NCBI GenBank assembly: GCA_052384575.1
Contig: JBQSUQ010000015.1
DNA length: 64,000 nucleotides
From: JBQSUQ01 sp052384575
Lineage (GTDB): Bacteria > Pseudomonadota > Gammaproteobacteria > Enterobacterales > Pasteurellaceae
Reading direction: 5' to 3' (one strand)
This document shows, piece by piece, positions 53,566 through 63,263 of this stretch (the first letter of the stretch is position 1; each line of letters begins with the position of its first letter). The position numbers and the translations under genes were made by a program. The notes beneath the pieces are model-generated. The model saw nothing but the letters and a program-made list of their open reading frames with translations. It ran no database searches and was not told where the DNA came from.

Positions 53566-54972
53566 ATGTATGATTTAATTGTAAAAAATGGACAGTTAGT
53601 GACTCCTGATCGTATCTATCCTGCAACGGTTGCGGTAAAAGATGGCAAATTTGCCGCATTTTTATCGCCTGAAGCAGAAGCTGAAGCAAAAGAAATAGTG
53701 GACGCTAAAGGTCATCTTATTTTTCCAGGCATTATTGACTGCCATGCGCATTTAAATGAACCAGGTTTCGATTACCGAGAAGACTTTGAAACAGGTTCAA
53801 GAGCAGCAGTTGTGGCAGGTTGTACAACCCTTATTGATATGCCATTGAATAATGATCCGTCACTCATTAACAAAGAAATTTTCAACTTAAAACATGATCG
53901 TATCAGCCAACATTCTTATGTGGACTTTGCGCTATGGGGCGGTATTGTTGGAGATTACGATGACAGTCTTGATTCAATTAAATCCAATTCCAATGAATTA
54001 GTGGGATTACAAGAATGTGGCGTTGCTGCGTTCAAAGGCTTTACTTGTCCAAATGGTGAACTATTCCCAACCGTTAATTTAGGCAATGTGCGTAAAGCAT
54101 TAGAAATTCTCAAACCATATAACGCCCTTTCAGGTTTCCATTGTGAAGAATATGGTCAAGTAAAAGAACGTGTAAAAGAAGCAAAAGCAAAAACAGGGTT
54201 AACCAATCAACAAAAAATTCGTGAATTCTTAGATGCGCACGATGTATGGGTTGAATATGTTGCAACTAAAAATATGATTGATATGTCTCGCGCAACTGGT
54301 GGTCGAGTGCATATTTGTCATGTTACGCACCCAATGGTTGCACAATTGGTAAAAGACGCGATTTATGAAGGTTTGCCTGTATCTGGTGAAACCTGTGCGC
54401 ATTATTTAGGTTTTACAGAAGATTTCGTGTTTGAAAAAGGTGGTCCAGCAAAATGCACACCACCACTACGTAAAAAAGAAGACATGGAAAAATTATGGGA
54501 TTATGTCCTTGACGGTACTCTTTCTTGTGTAGGTAGTGACCACTCGCCTGCGGCTGATCATGAAAAAGATAACCAAACAAAAGATATTTGGGAAGCTTGG
54601 GGTGGTTTAAACTGTATTCAATTTTTCTTCCCGATGATGTTCAACATGGTTGTTCATCAACGTAATCTCAGCCCAAGCCTGATTGCGAAAGTAATGGGCA
54701 TTAATCCAGCGAAATTATTTGGTTTATATGGACGCAAAGGGGCATTTGAAATTGGATTTGATGCAGATATTGTCATTGTTGATCCAAATAAACCTTGGAA
54801 AGTGGAACAAGAAAAATTATTTACCAAAGGTCATGTTACTTGTTTTAATGGACTAGAAGGAAAAGGGGCACCAACACATACCTTTATACGTGGTCGTTTA
54901 GTGGCTGAAAATGGTATGTATAAACAAGATGCGGTGGGACACGGTGCCTTTATTCGTCCAGTAAAACCTTAA
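53566..54972 (+). CDS. allB: Allantoinase-like cyclic amidohydrolase, copy 2
   Basis: The 468-residue protein is homologous to copy 1: by eye 55 of the first 100 residues are identical. Metal-site motifs are CHAHLNEPG (His60, His62), AFKGF, FHCEE, CHVTHP and GSDHSPA. It has a longer insert near NSNELVGLQECG and NGELFPTVN than copy 1, which may shape a different substrate pocket. It may open allantoin or another hydantoin or dihydropyrimidine ring. It is followed by its own NCS1 permease. Confidence 0.83.
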   Translation: MYDLIVKNGQLVTPDRIYPATVAVKDGKFAAFLSPEAEAEAKEIVDAKGHLIFPGIIDCHAHLNEPGFDYREDFETGSRAAVVAGCTTLIDMPLNNDPSLINKEIFNLKHDRISQHSYVDFALWGGIVGDYDDSLDSIKSNSNELVGLQECGVAAFKGFTCPNGELFPTVNLGNVRKALEILKPYNALSGFHCEEYGQVKERVKEAKAKTGLTNQQKIREFLDAHDVWVEYVATKNMIDMSRATGGRVHICHVTHPMVAQLVKDAIYEGLPVSGETCAHYLGFTEDFVFEKGGPAKCTPPLRKKEDMEKLWDYVLDGTLSCVGSDHSPAADHEKDNQTKDIWEAWGGLNCIQFFFPMMFNMVVHQRNLSPSLIAKVMGINPAKLFGLYGRKGAFEIGFDADIVIVDPNKPWKVEQEKLFTKGHVTCFNGLEGKGAPTHTFIRGRLVAENGMYKQDAVGHGAFIRPVKP

Positions 54973-55019
54973 ACAATTTACTAAAAACAATAATAAAATT
55001 CTCAACATAGGAGAACCAT

Positions 55020-56351
55020 ATGTCTGAAAAAACAAACTTACAACCTATCCCAGAAAATAAACGGATTATGGGATTAACCTCATATTTATTCTTGTGGCTT
55101 GGCGGCTGCGTATCTATCGGTACATTCGCCTTGGGATCTGGTCAATTAGAAAAAGGCTTAAACCTCACTCAAGCTTTTACAGCCATGGTAATTGGTTCCT
55201 TACTACTTATTTTATGTCTAGGTATCAATGACCAACTTAGCTATAAAACGGGTATCCCTTATGCCGTACAACTAAAAAGTGCATTCGGTACAAAAGGTAA
55301 CATTTTACCTGCCATGTTGCGTGGGTTGCCAGCGATTGTATGGTACGGTGTACAAAGTTGGTTAGGTGGTTCGGCGATTAACCAAATTTCAATTTCATTA
55401 TTCGATTATAGCAATACGGTACTCTTCTTCTTATTATTCCAAGCATTACAAATTTGGATCTCAACCACAGGTTTCCATGGCTTAAAATGGTTAGAAAATA
55501 TCGGTGCCTGTGTCATCATGGCTTCTCTTGTATATATGTTCTATATTTGTATGACAAAATTTGGTGGTGAAATTCACACCAACTTAATCGACAAGGAAGG
55601 AACTTGGGGCGTGCCATTTATTAGTGCAATCGTGGCATTCTTTGGCGTAAACGTATTAGTTATGCTTAACGTGGGCGACTATGTACGTGAATTAAAACCG
55701 GGCTATTCTACCGCAAAACGCAGTGTGGTTTACTTCTTAGCAATGGTGCCAACAACGGTATTCATGGGTTTAATCGGCTTAATGATTTCTTCTGCAACAG
55801 GCATCGCCAACCCAATCAATGCGTTCGCACAAGCGGCTGACAACCAATTCTTAGTGATCATCACATTAATCTTCATCTTATTTGCACAAATGACAACAAA
55901 CCTTGCAAGTAATGTGGTACCACCAGCTTATGCTTTAATGGATGCTTTCAAAATCAAGCATAAAACAGCGGTCGTATTAATCGGTCTTGTTGCCATTGCT
56001 ACTTGCCCATGGTTAATCACTTCAGATGAATCTTCTGCTGGCGTTGACTTATTCGTGCTAATTTACACTGTATTCTTCGGTCCAATCTTTGCGGTGTTAG
56101 TGGTTGATTACTACATTTTACGTAAACAAAAAATCAATGTGGACGAATTATATGATGAGAAAGGTAATCGCAACGGTGTGAACTGGGCGGCGATCCTTGC
56201 GATTGTAGTGGGTGCGATCATCGGTTTATTCAACGCCGATATTTCATTCTTAACTGCAACCATTCCAACTGGTTTGGTTTACTATTTTGGTATGAAATTC
56301 TTACCTTCAAGCAAACGCTTCAGAGAAGGAACTATTTTAGAAGACAAATAA
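55020..56351 (+). CDS. NCS1-family permease, copy 2
   Basis: The 443-residue protein has about twelve membrane helices and the NCS1 motifs YGIPYAVQLKSAFG-like (TGIPYAVQLKSAFG), GLPAIVWYGVQSWLGGSAIN and LNVGDYVREL. It resembles copy 1 along its whole length with many substitutions in the substrate-facing helices (for example ASDYSR versus VGDYVR). It sits 47 bp after allB copy 2 with a GGAGAA ribosome site. Confidence 0.85.
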   Translation: MSEKTNLQPIPENKRIMGLTSYLFLWLGGCVSIGTFALGSGQLEKGLNLTQAFTAMVIGSLLLILCLGINDQLSYKTGIPYAVQLKSAFGTKGNILPAMLRGLPAIVWYGVQSWLGGSAINQISISLFDYSNTVLFFLLFQALQIWISTTGFHGLKWLENIGACVIMASLVYMFYICMTKFGGEIHTNLIDKEGTWGVPFISAIVAFFGVNVLVMLNVGDYVRELKPGYSTAKRSVVYFLAMVPTTVFMGLIGLMISSATGIANPINAFAQAADNQFLVIITLIFILFAQMTTNLASNVVPPAYALMDAFKIKHKTAVVLIGLVAIATCPWLITSDESSAGVDLFVLIYTVFFGPIFAVLVVDYYILRKQKINVDELYDEKGNRNGVNWAAILAIVVGAIIGLFNADISFLTATIPTGLVYYFGMKFLPSSKRFREGTILEDK

Positions 56352-56358
56352 TCGCAAA

Positions 56359-56396
56359 AAGCGCGGTGAAAAACGAAGGATTTTTACACCGCACTT
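56359..56396. terminator. Convergent terminator from a degenerate uptake-sequence pair
   Basis: AAGCGCGGT (56359-56367, one mismatch) faces ACCGCACTT (56388-56396), with complementary A/T flanks. It lies between the convergent permease and alpha/beta hydrolase genes. Confidence 0.65.
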
Positions 56397-56404
56397 TCGA
56401 TTGA

Positions 56405-57265
56405 TTAATCATTAACTTTTTGAATAAAGTTAAGACTGGCATGTAATAATTCTTGGGTTGTATTAGATTGTTCATCGCGGTCAAAATCATGTGCATCAAT
56501 CGCAGCAACAAAACGTTCCGCTGGATATTTTGCACAAAGGGCATTGAACTCAGCGAAAGGCACATCAGAATCTCCCGTAGAATGCGCGAAAAATAAAGGC
56601 AAGGTTAAGTCTTTCGCTCGCAAGCTATAATCAAGGTAAAAGAATTTATCTCGTCCTTGATAAATTAATGATTTCCACAATCCTGTTTGGCGAGCATAAA
56701 TATACACGCCAAAATATTGACTTTCAGCCGTTACCATGGGTTGTTCAGTCAGTTGACGGAATGTGCATTCATCAACGATTGGTAATTTGGTATAATAGGC
56801 ACTCGGCTTATCATACCAATCATCAGTAAGAAAACCATAACCATAAAAAGACAATACGCCTTTTGGCTGAGGCAATGTTTCATCTGCTTTAATGATTGAG
56901 GCAGTTAATAAAGCCAAATACGCGCCCGCAGATCTGCCCCATAAAAAATAAGGCAAATCCTTAAAGTGCGGTTGTTTTTTTAATAGTTTTAGGGAATGAA
57001 CCACTGTTGATAAAATTTGCTCCACTTGAGCATGAGGTGCCAGTGGATAATCTAATGCAATAATTTGAATACCTGCTTGGGTAAAAAAAGTTTTATGCAA
57101 GTCAGGTAAATCTTGGCGAGAGCCGCACAACAAACCACCGCCATGTAAATAAACCAAGGTGGCTTTAGGTGGCACTTTATCGTCAATATAATGGGTTGCG
57201 TAAATCGGTAATGTTGAGTTCACAACTTGTATCGTATCAATTAAAATATGGGTTGTTTGTAACAT
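56405..57265 (-). CDS. Alpha/beta hydrolase (hormone-sensitive-lipase-like)
   Basis: The 286-residue protein has the oxyanion motif LHGGGLLCGS, the nucleophile elbow WGRSAGAYL, an aspartate in GDSDVPF and a histidine in IDAHDF, a complete catalytic set. There is no signal peptide. Relatives are carboxylesterases or arylformamidase-like amide hydrolases. It lies within the ureide region between the second permease and allE, divergent from allE. A role in ureide breakdown is possible but not shown by sequence. Confidence 0.78.
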   Translation of the reverse strand: MLQTTHILIDTIQVVNSTLPIYATHYIDDKVPPKATLVYLHGGGLLCGSRQDLPDLHKTFFTQAGIQIIALDYPLAPHAQVEQILSTVVHSLKLLKKQPHFKDLPYFLWGRSAGAYLALLTASIIKADETLPQPKGVLSFYGYGFLTDDWYDKPSAYYTKLPIVDECTFRQLTEQPMVTAESQYFGVYIYARQTGLWKSLIYQGRDKFFYLDYSLRAKDLTLPLFFAHSTGDSDVPFAEFNALCAKYPAERFVAAIDAHDFDRDEQSNTTQELLHASLNFIQKVND

Positions 57266-57351
57266 ATCACCAACTTATTAAGAATTAAAAAAGAGGCTCA
57301 TTATAAAGCCTAATCGTATAAATACAAATTCATGTCACTATGGAGGTTATT

Positions 57352-58137
57352 ATGGGTTATTTAAATGGACAGTTGGGTTATAGAGAAGATTTGCTCACAA
57401 CTCGTTCTGTCATCCGTAAAAATAATTTTGTTATCTTAGAAACTGATGGTTTAGTAAGAAATAGTATTCCTTATTACCATAATTGTGATATTAGCTTTTT
57501 ATCGTCACCAGCTTTAGGCGCATCTTTTGCTGATTATATTGCTGTTGTTCATCCTACAGGCGGTTGCACGCAAGTAGGTGGCGATGGCATTGAAGTGTTT
57601 GTGTATTGTGTAAAAGGTCAACTTTCCGTTAAAAACCAAGAAACACAAGCGGAATTAACGACTGGCGGCTATATTTTCTCAACTGCAGATCAAGTTTTAA
57701 GTTTTGTGAATAATTCATCTGAAGATACAAAAATTTATATTCATCGTCGCCGTTACACCCCACTTAAAGATCAAAAAGCCAAAACAGTTGTGGGTAATGT
57801 AAATGAGATTGAATATGTTCAATATGAAGGTATGGAAACTTGCTTAATCAAAGATTTATTACCTGCTGCACAAGACTTTGGTTTTGATATGAATATGCAC
57901 ATTTTGCTTTTCAAACCAGGTGCATCTCATGGTTACATTGAAACCCATTTCCAAGAACATGGTATGTTATTCTTATCAGGTAAAGGTATGTACCGTTTAG
58001 ATGATGAATGGATTCCAGTGAAAAAAGACGACTACGTCTTTATGGATTCTTATTGCCCACAAGCTTGTTATGCTGTTGGCGACGAAGATTTTGTTTACAT
58101 TTATTCAAAAGAATGTAATCGCGATATTGAACTTTAA
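57352..58137 (+). CDS. allE: (S)-ureidoglycine aminohydrolase
   Basis: AllE releases ammonia from (S)-ureidoglycine to give (S)-ureidoglycolate. I start at MGYLNGQLGY because GGAGG lies 5 nt before it; this gives 261 residues, exactly the E. coli length. It is a double cupin: the second cupin carries the manganese-site segment YIETHFQEHGMLFLSGKGMY, near-identical to E. coli AllE, and the tail reads YIYSKECNRDIEL. It heads an apparent operon with allD 21 bp downstream. Confidence 0.93.
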   Translation: MGYLNGQLGYREDLLTTRSVIRKNNFVILETDGLVRNSIPYYHNCDISFLSSPALGASFADYIAVVHPTGGCTQVGGDGIEVFVYCVKGQLSVKNQETQAELTTGGYIFSTADQVLSFVNNSSEDTKIYIHRRRYTPLKDQKAKTVVGNVNEIEYVQYEGMETCLIKDLLPAAQDFGFDMNMHILLFKPGASHGYIETHFQEHGMLFLSGKGMYRLDDEWIPVKKDDYVFMDSYCPQACYAVGDEDFVYIYSKECNRDIEL

Positions 58138-58158
58138 TTATAAAAAAGGAGAAAACGA

Positions 58159-59208
58159 ATGAAATTAACAAGAGAAGAACTAAAAGGTTTAATGAAGAAT
58201 AAATTAATGAAAGCAGGTTTAAATGAAAAACATGCTGACATTACGGCAGAAATTTTAACTTGGTCTGATGAACGCGGTTACCATTCTCATGGTGCAGTTC
58301 GTATGGAATACTACTGTGAGCGTATCTTTAAAGGTGGTATCACACACGATCCTAAATTTGAGTGGAAAGAAACTGGCCCTGCTTCAGCTATTTTTGAAGG
58401 CGATAACGGTTGTGGTTATGTCGCTGCAACAGAAGCGATGGAAAAAGCCATTGAAATGGCACAAAAATCAGGTATTGCCGTTGTAGGTATCCGCAACATT
58501 TCTCACAGTGGTGCAATTGGCTACTACACAGAAATGGCTGCACAAAAAGGCTTATTAGCTATTTCATTCTGTCAATCTGACCCAATGGCTGTACCATACG
58601 GCGGTTCTGAACCTTATTATGGTACAAACCCAATTTCTTTCGCCGCACCAGCAGATGAACGCAATGTGGTATTTGATATGGCTACAACAGTTCAAGCTTG
58701 GGGCAAAATTTTAGATAAACGTTCTCGTGGTCAAAGTATTCCTGACACTTGGGCTGTAGATGTGAATGGTAACCCAGTGACAGATCCGCATAAAGTAAAT
58801 GCATTAGTACCAATTTCTGGTGCTAAAGGTTACGGTTTAATGATGATGGTGGATGTTTTCTCTGGTATTTTATTAGGTGTCCCATTTGGTAAACATGTTT
58901 CATCAATGTATCACGATTTATCTGAAGGTCGTCGATTAGGCCAAATGCATATTGTTATTGATCCAGCTCGTTTCTGTGGTACTGAAGAATTCCGTAAAAA
59001 TATGACACAATCAATTAATGAATTAGTTGGTATGAAACCAGCCGATGGTTTTGATCGTGTTTACTATCCAGGTGAACGAGCAGAAATTCGTAAAGAAGAA
59101 CAATATGCAACAGGCGGTATTGATATTGCAGATTCAGTTTATGAATATTTAATTAGCGATGATATTCACTTTGATCGTTATGATCACAAAAACCGATTTG
59201 CAGACTAA
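58159..59208 (+). CDS. allD: Ureidoglycolate dehydrogenase
   Basis: AllD oxidises (S)-ureidoglycolate to oxalurate with NAD+. The 349-residue length equals E. coli AllD. It has the LDH2/MDH family features: WSDERGYHSHGAVRMEYYCERI, the catalytic histidine in NISHSGAIGYY, and GTNPISFAAP. An AAAAAGGAGAAA ribosome site precedes it. Position between allE and the carbamoyltransferase gene fits an oxalurate-producing step. Confidence 0.92.
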   Translation: MKLTREELKGLMKNKLMKAGLNEKHADITAEILTWSDERGYHSHGAVRMEYYCERIFKGGITHDPKFEWKETGPASAIFEGDNGCGYVAATEAMEKAIEMAQKSGIAVVGIRNISHSGAIGYYTEMAAQKGLLAISFCQSDPMAVPYGGSEPYYGTNPISFAAPADERNVVFDMATTVQAWGKILDKRSRGQSIPDTWAVDVNGNPVTDPHKVNALVPISGAKGYGLMMMVDVFSGILLGVPFGKHVSSMYHDLSEGRRLGQMHIVIDPARFCGTEEFRKNMTQSINELVGMKPADGFDRVYYPGERAEIRKEEQYATGGIDIADSVYEYLISDDIHFDRYDHKNRFAD

Positions 59209-59229
59209 TCAACTACATAATCTCATTAA

Positions 59230-59250
59230 AGGGTGTACCAAATACACCCT
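59230..59250 (+). other. Intercistronic hairpin between allD and the fdrA-ylbE fusion gene
   Basis: AGGGTGTA/TACACCCT is a perfect 8-bp stem with a 5-nt loop. No T-run follows. It could mark an RNA processing or stability boundary, or a weak attenuator. Confidence 0.5.
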
Positions 59251-59275
59251 CTATTAATACAAGGAAAAGAACAAT

Positions 59276-62200
59276 ATGTTGAAGACTGTTGTAAAAAAAG
59301 GAAGCTATCATGATTCCGTTGTTCTCATGCTATTAACTAACGCCATTTCAGGCTTAGAAGGCGTGAAAAAAGTGTCTATTATGATGGCAACACCAGCGAA
59401 TAAAGATATTTTTGCACAAAGTGGATTAGACACACCTGAATTATTAGAAGCAAGTGCCAATGATATGGTGGTGGTTGCAGATATTGAAAAAGAAGAATTG
59501 CTTGATGTGATTATGGAAGAAGTCGAAAAATTCCTCAAACAAAAAGCACAAGCAAGCTCAGCTAAAGCTGGTGCAGAATCCGTAAAATCTTGGGATAAAG
59601 CATTAACAAAATTACCAGAAGCAAACCTAGCTGTTATCTCTATTCCTGGTGCTTATGCTGCATTAGAAGCAGAACGTGCCTTAGATGAAGGCTTAAACGT
59701 CTTTATGTTTAGTGATAACGTGAGTGTTGAAGATGAATGTCACTTAAAACAAAAAGCACATGAAAAAGGCTTAGTTGTGATGGGTCCTGACTGCGGTACG
59801 GGCATTATCCAAGGTGTACCAGTAGCTTTCACCAATAGTGTAACCCCAGGTTCAATCGGTATTATCGGTGCTTCAGGTACAGGTATTCAAGAACTAACTA
59901 CAATCATCGACCGTTTAGGCGAAGGTGTAGAAAATGCAATTGGTACGGGTGGTCGTGACCTTTATGAAGATATCGGCGGCGTGACCATGTTGGATGCCAT
60001 TGAAGGCATGGAACAAAATGACAACGTGAAAGTATTAATTGTTATTTCTAAACCACCAGCAAAAGCAGTACGCGAGAAAATTTCAGCACGTTTAAGTAAT
60101 TTCAGCAAACCTGTGATTACCTTGTTCTTAGGCGAAAAACCTGAATTCCATGAAGAAGGGTTCTACCATGCTTATACATTAGATGAAGCTGCGCGTTTAG
60201 CTGTGGCACTTGTTCGTGGTGAAAATATCGAAAAATCATTAGAAAATGTACCGCACTTTTCTGTTGACGCAAGCCAATTCTACAACAAAGCAGATGGCAA
60301 AACCTTAAAAGCTTACTACTCTGGCGGAACCTTAGCTGGCGAAGCGGCAATGCTATTAAAAGATGGATTAGCAATTAGTGGTTCAGGCGCCAAAGCAGAT
60401 GGATTTATGTTCAAACAAGATGGCCATATTGTAGTGGACTTAGGGGACGACGTGTATACACAGGGTAAACCTCACCCAATGATCGACCCTGCAAAACGTA
60501 TTGAATGTATGCAAGAAGCTGTTGATGATGCCACAACTGGTGCGATCTTATTTGATGTGGTATTAGGTTATGGCTCACATGAAGATATGGCAAGCGCGCT
60601 CATTCCAACCATTAACACATTAAAAGCAAAAGCCGAAGCAGAAAATCGTAAAGTATTCTTTGTAGCAACAGTATGTGGCACACGCAAAGATTTCCAAAGC
60701 TATGATGCTGCAGTACAGAAATTAACTGATGCGGGTGTGATTGTCTGTGAAACAAACAAAATCGCCGTAAAAGTTGCAATGAACGCCATTGGTTTAGATT
60801 TTGTAGAACAAGTTAAACCGGTAAAAGCGAAAACTGTTTTACCAACAGAAAAACATCAACCTTCAGCACAATTACTTCGTTTACTGTCAGAAAAACCAAC
60901 CATCATCAATATTGGTTTGAAAAGTTTTGCTGAAGTGGCTGAAAAATTTGGCTGCGATGTGGTGCAATATGACTGGACACCACCTGCTGGAGGAAACGTA
61001 CAGTTAATCAAAGTATTAAACTTCTTAAGAAATTACGAAGGCTTTGATATTGATGAAGCAAACCGTAAAGTGATTGCTAAAGTTGTGGCTGCTGCACCTA
61101 TCATTCGTGATAATGTGCCTGCAAAAACTGTTATTAAAGAATTAAATGAAGGCAAAGTCATTTTACACGCGGGACCACCAATTCAATATAAAGATATGCC
61201 AAATACCGTACAAGGCTCTTGTGTAGGTGCAGTGTTATTTGAAAAATGGGCCGAAGATGAAGCTTCAGCGCGTCAATTATTGGAATCAGGCGAAATCAAA
61301 TTCATTCCTTGCCACCATGTACGTGCAGTGGGTCCAATGGGTGGTATCACAACGGCTAATATGCCAGTTTGGGTGGTTGAAAATGCAACTGATGGTAATT
61401 TTGCTTACTGTACAATGAATGAAGGTATCGGTAAGGTATTACGCTTCGGTGCCTACTCTGATGAAGTAGTGAAACGCCTTGAATGGATGCGTGATGTATT
61501 AGGTCCAACATTAGGTAAAGCCATTCGTTCAATGGAAAATGGTTTAGCGGTTAATCCTTTAGTTGCTAAAGCAATCGCAATGGGCGATGAATTCCACCAA
61601 CGTAATATCGCTGCTTCTTTAGCGTTCTTTAAAGAAGTCGCTCCAATTATTACAGACATGAAAGATCTCAGCGAAGAAGATCGTTATTCTGTCATGAAAT
61701 TCTTAGCTGATACCGATCAGTTCTTCCTAAATATCATGATGGCAACAGGTAAAGCAATCATGGATGGCGCCAGAACATTAACAGAGGGTACCATTGTTAC
61801 AGCTATGTGTCGTAATGGTGTACATTTTGGTATCCGTATTGCAGGTATGGGCGATGAGTGGTTTGTAGGTCCTGTTAATACCCCTCAAGGTTTATACTTC
61901 ACAGGTTATGACGGTGAAGACGCTTGCCCTGATATTGGTGACTCAGCAATTACAGAAACCATGGGCGTTGGTGGTATGGCAATGATTGCCGCACCAGCGG
62001 TAACACGTTTTGTTGGTGCGGGTGGTTATGAAGATGCATTACGTACCAGTAACGATATGATGGAAATCTGTATCGATCGTAACCCAAATTACATTGTGCC
62101 AAACTGGAACTTCCAAGGTGCTTGTTTGGGTATCGACGCTCGCCTTGTTGTTGAAAAAGGTATTACACCAGTAATCAACACAGGTATTGCACATAAAGTG

Positions 62201-62302
62201 GCTGGCTTTGGTCAAATTGGTGCAGGTACAGTTCGTCCACCTGCTGCTTGTTTTGAGAAAGCGATTCTCGCTTATGCGAAGAAATTAGGTTTTGACGCAT
62301 AA
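59276..62302 (+). CDS. fdrA: FdrA-YlbE fusion protein (AllF-AllG), probable oxamate carbamoyltransferase
   Basis: The 1008-residue protein joins two proteins that are separate in E. coli. Residues 1 to about 515 match FdrA, a succinyl-CoA-ligase-like protein with GPDCGTGII and GASGTGIQE nucleotide-binding loops. Residues about 540-1008 match the DUF1116/YlbE family (HVRAVGPMGGITTANMPV, NGVHFGIRIAG, GIAHKVAGFGQIGAG). A short linker (about 516-540, KPVKAKTVLPTEKH) joins them. With AllH these are described as the oxamate carbamoyltransferase, turning oxalurate plus phosphate into oxamate and carbamoyl phosphate. Carbamate kinase follows after 15 bp. Confidence 0.85.
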   Translation: MLKTVVKKGSYHDSVVLMLLTNAISGLEGVKKVSIMMATPANKDIFAQSGLDTPELLEASANDMVVVADIEKEELLDVIMEEVEKFLKQKAQASSAKAGAESVKSWDKALTKLPEANLAVISIPGAYAALEAERALDEGLNVFMFSDNVSVEDECHLKQKAHEKGLVVMGPDCGTGIIQGVPVAFTNSVTPGSIGIIGASGTGIQELTTIIDRLGEGVENAIGTGGRDLYEDIGGVTMLDAIEGMEQNDNVKVLIVISKPPAKAVREKISARLSNFSKPVITLFLGEKPEFHEEGFYHAYTLDEAARLAVALVRGENIEKSLENVPHFSVDASQFYNKADGKTLKAYYSGGTLAGEAAMLLKDGLAISGSGAKADGFMFKQDGHIVVDLGDDVYTQGKPHPMIDPAKRIECMQEAVDDATTGAILFDVVLGYGSHEDMASALIPTINTLKAKAEAENRKVFFVATVCGTRKDFQSYDAAVQKLTDAGVIVCETNKIAVKVAMNAIGLDFVEQVKPVKAKTVLPTEKHQPSAQLLRLLSEKPTIINIGLKSFAEVAEKFGCDVVQYDWTPPAGGNVQLIKVLNFLRNYEGFDIDEANRKVIAKVVAAAPIIRDNVPAKTVIKELNEGKVILHAGPPIQYKDMPNTVQGSCVGAVLFEKWAEDEASARQLLESGEIKFIPCHHVRAVGPMGGITTANMPVWVVENATDGNFAYCTMNEGIGKVLRFGAYSDEVVKRLEWMRDVLGPTLGKAIRSMENGLAVNPLVAKAIAMGDEFHQRNIAASLAFFKEVAPIITDMKDLSEEDRYSVMKFLADTDQFFLNIMMATGKAIMDGARTLTEGTIVTAMCRNGVHFGIRIAGMGDEWFVGPVNTPQGLYFTGYDGEDACPDIGDSAITETMGVGGMAMIAAPAVTRFVGAGGYEDALRTSNDMMEICIDRNPNYIVPNWNFQGACLGIDARLVVEKGITPVINTGIAHKVAGFGQIGAGTVRPPAACFEKAILAYAKKLGFDA

Positions 62303-62317
62303 TAAGGATTGAAATAA

Positions 62318-63253
62318 ATGACAAAAGAAACTATTGTACTTGCCTTGGGTGGAAACGCCCTTGGCAACAATTTAAAAGAACAACGTGAAGCTGTTGCTAA
62401 AACTGCACAGGTGATTGTTGATATTTTATTACAGGGTAAAAATATTGTTATTACCCATGGTAATGGCCCTCAAGTAGGTATGATTCAACGTGCAATGGAT
62501 GACTTTGCAAAAAGTACTGGCGATGAAATCCCTTTACCTACTAGTGTAGCGATGAGCCAAGGATACATTGGCATTGATTTACAAAATGCGATCAAATACG
62601 AATTAGTAAAACGCGGTCTCGTTGATCAAAAAGTCAGCACCATCTTATCGCAAGTTGAAGTCGATCCTGCCGATCAAGCTTTCCAAAATCCAGACAAACC
62701 AATTGGTCGTTTTATGACGAAAGAAGAAGCTGGTGTGTTGGAAGCAAAAGGTATTCGTTGCATGGAAGATGCAGGACGTGGTTATCGTATCGTGGTTCCA
62801 TCTCCAAAACCAAAACGTATTCGCGAATTAGAAACCATTAGAACTCTTGTTAATGCGGGTCATATCGTGATCACTTGTGGTGGTGGCGGTATCCCTGTTA
62901 TTTCTGATGAGCAAGGTCGCTTAGTGGGTACTAATGCGGTTATCGATAAAGATAATGCTAGTGCATTATTGGCTGAAAAATTAAATGCTGATTATCTAGT
63001 CATCTTAACTGCGGTGGAAAAAGTCGCCATTAATTTTGGTAAACCAAACCAAGAATGGTTATCAGATTTAAGTACAGAACAAGCTCGTCAATATATTGCC
63101 GAAGAACAATTTGCCAAAGGCTCAATGTTACCAAAAGTTGAGGCAGCATTGCGATTTGCAGAAAGCGGCAAAGGGCGCAAAGCATTAATTACGTTATTGG
63201 ATAAAGCAGCAGAAGGTATTGCAGGGGAAACCGGTACTGTCATTCACTCTTAG
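62318..63253 (+). CDS. arcC: Catabolic carbamate kinase
   Basis: The enzyme moves phosphate from carbamoyl phosphate to ADP, giving ATP, ammonia and CO2. The 311-residue protein has the amino acid kinase fold motifs LGGNALG near the N-terminus and THGNGPQVG, and the CGGGGIPV and GTNAVIDKDNASALLA segments of carbamate kinases. No arginine deiminase genes are near, so carbamoyl phosphate probably comes from the FdrA-YlbE reaction, as for E. coli YbcF (AllK). Confidence 0.93.
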   Translation: MTKETIVLALGGNALGNNLKEQREAVAKTAQVIVDILLQGKNIVITHGNGPQVGMIQRAMDDFAKSTGDEIPLPTSVAMSQGYIGIDLQNAIKYELVKRGLVDQKVSTILSQVEVDPADQAFQNPDKPIGRFMTKEEAGVLEAKGIRCMEDAGRGYRIVVPSPKPKRIRELETIRTLVNAGHIVITCGGGGIPVISDEQGRLVGTNAVIDKDNASALLAEKLNADYLVILTAVEKVAINFGKPNQEWLSDLSTEQARQYIAEEQFAKGSMLPKVEAALRFAESGKGRKALITLLDKAAEGIAGETGTVIHS

Positions 63254-63263
63254 TTTGGGTTAA

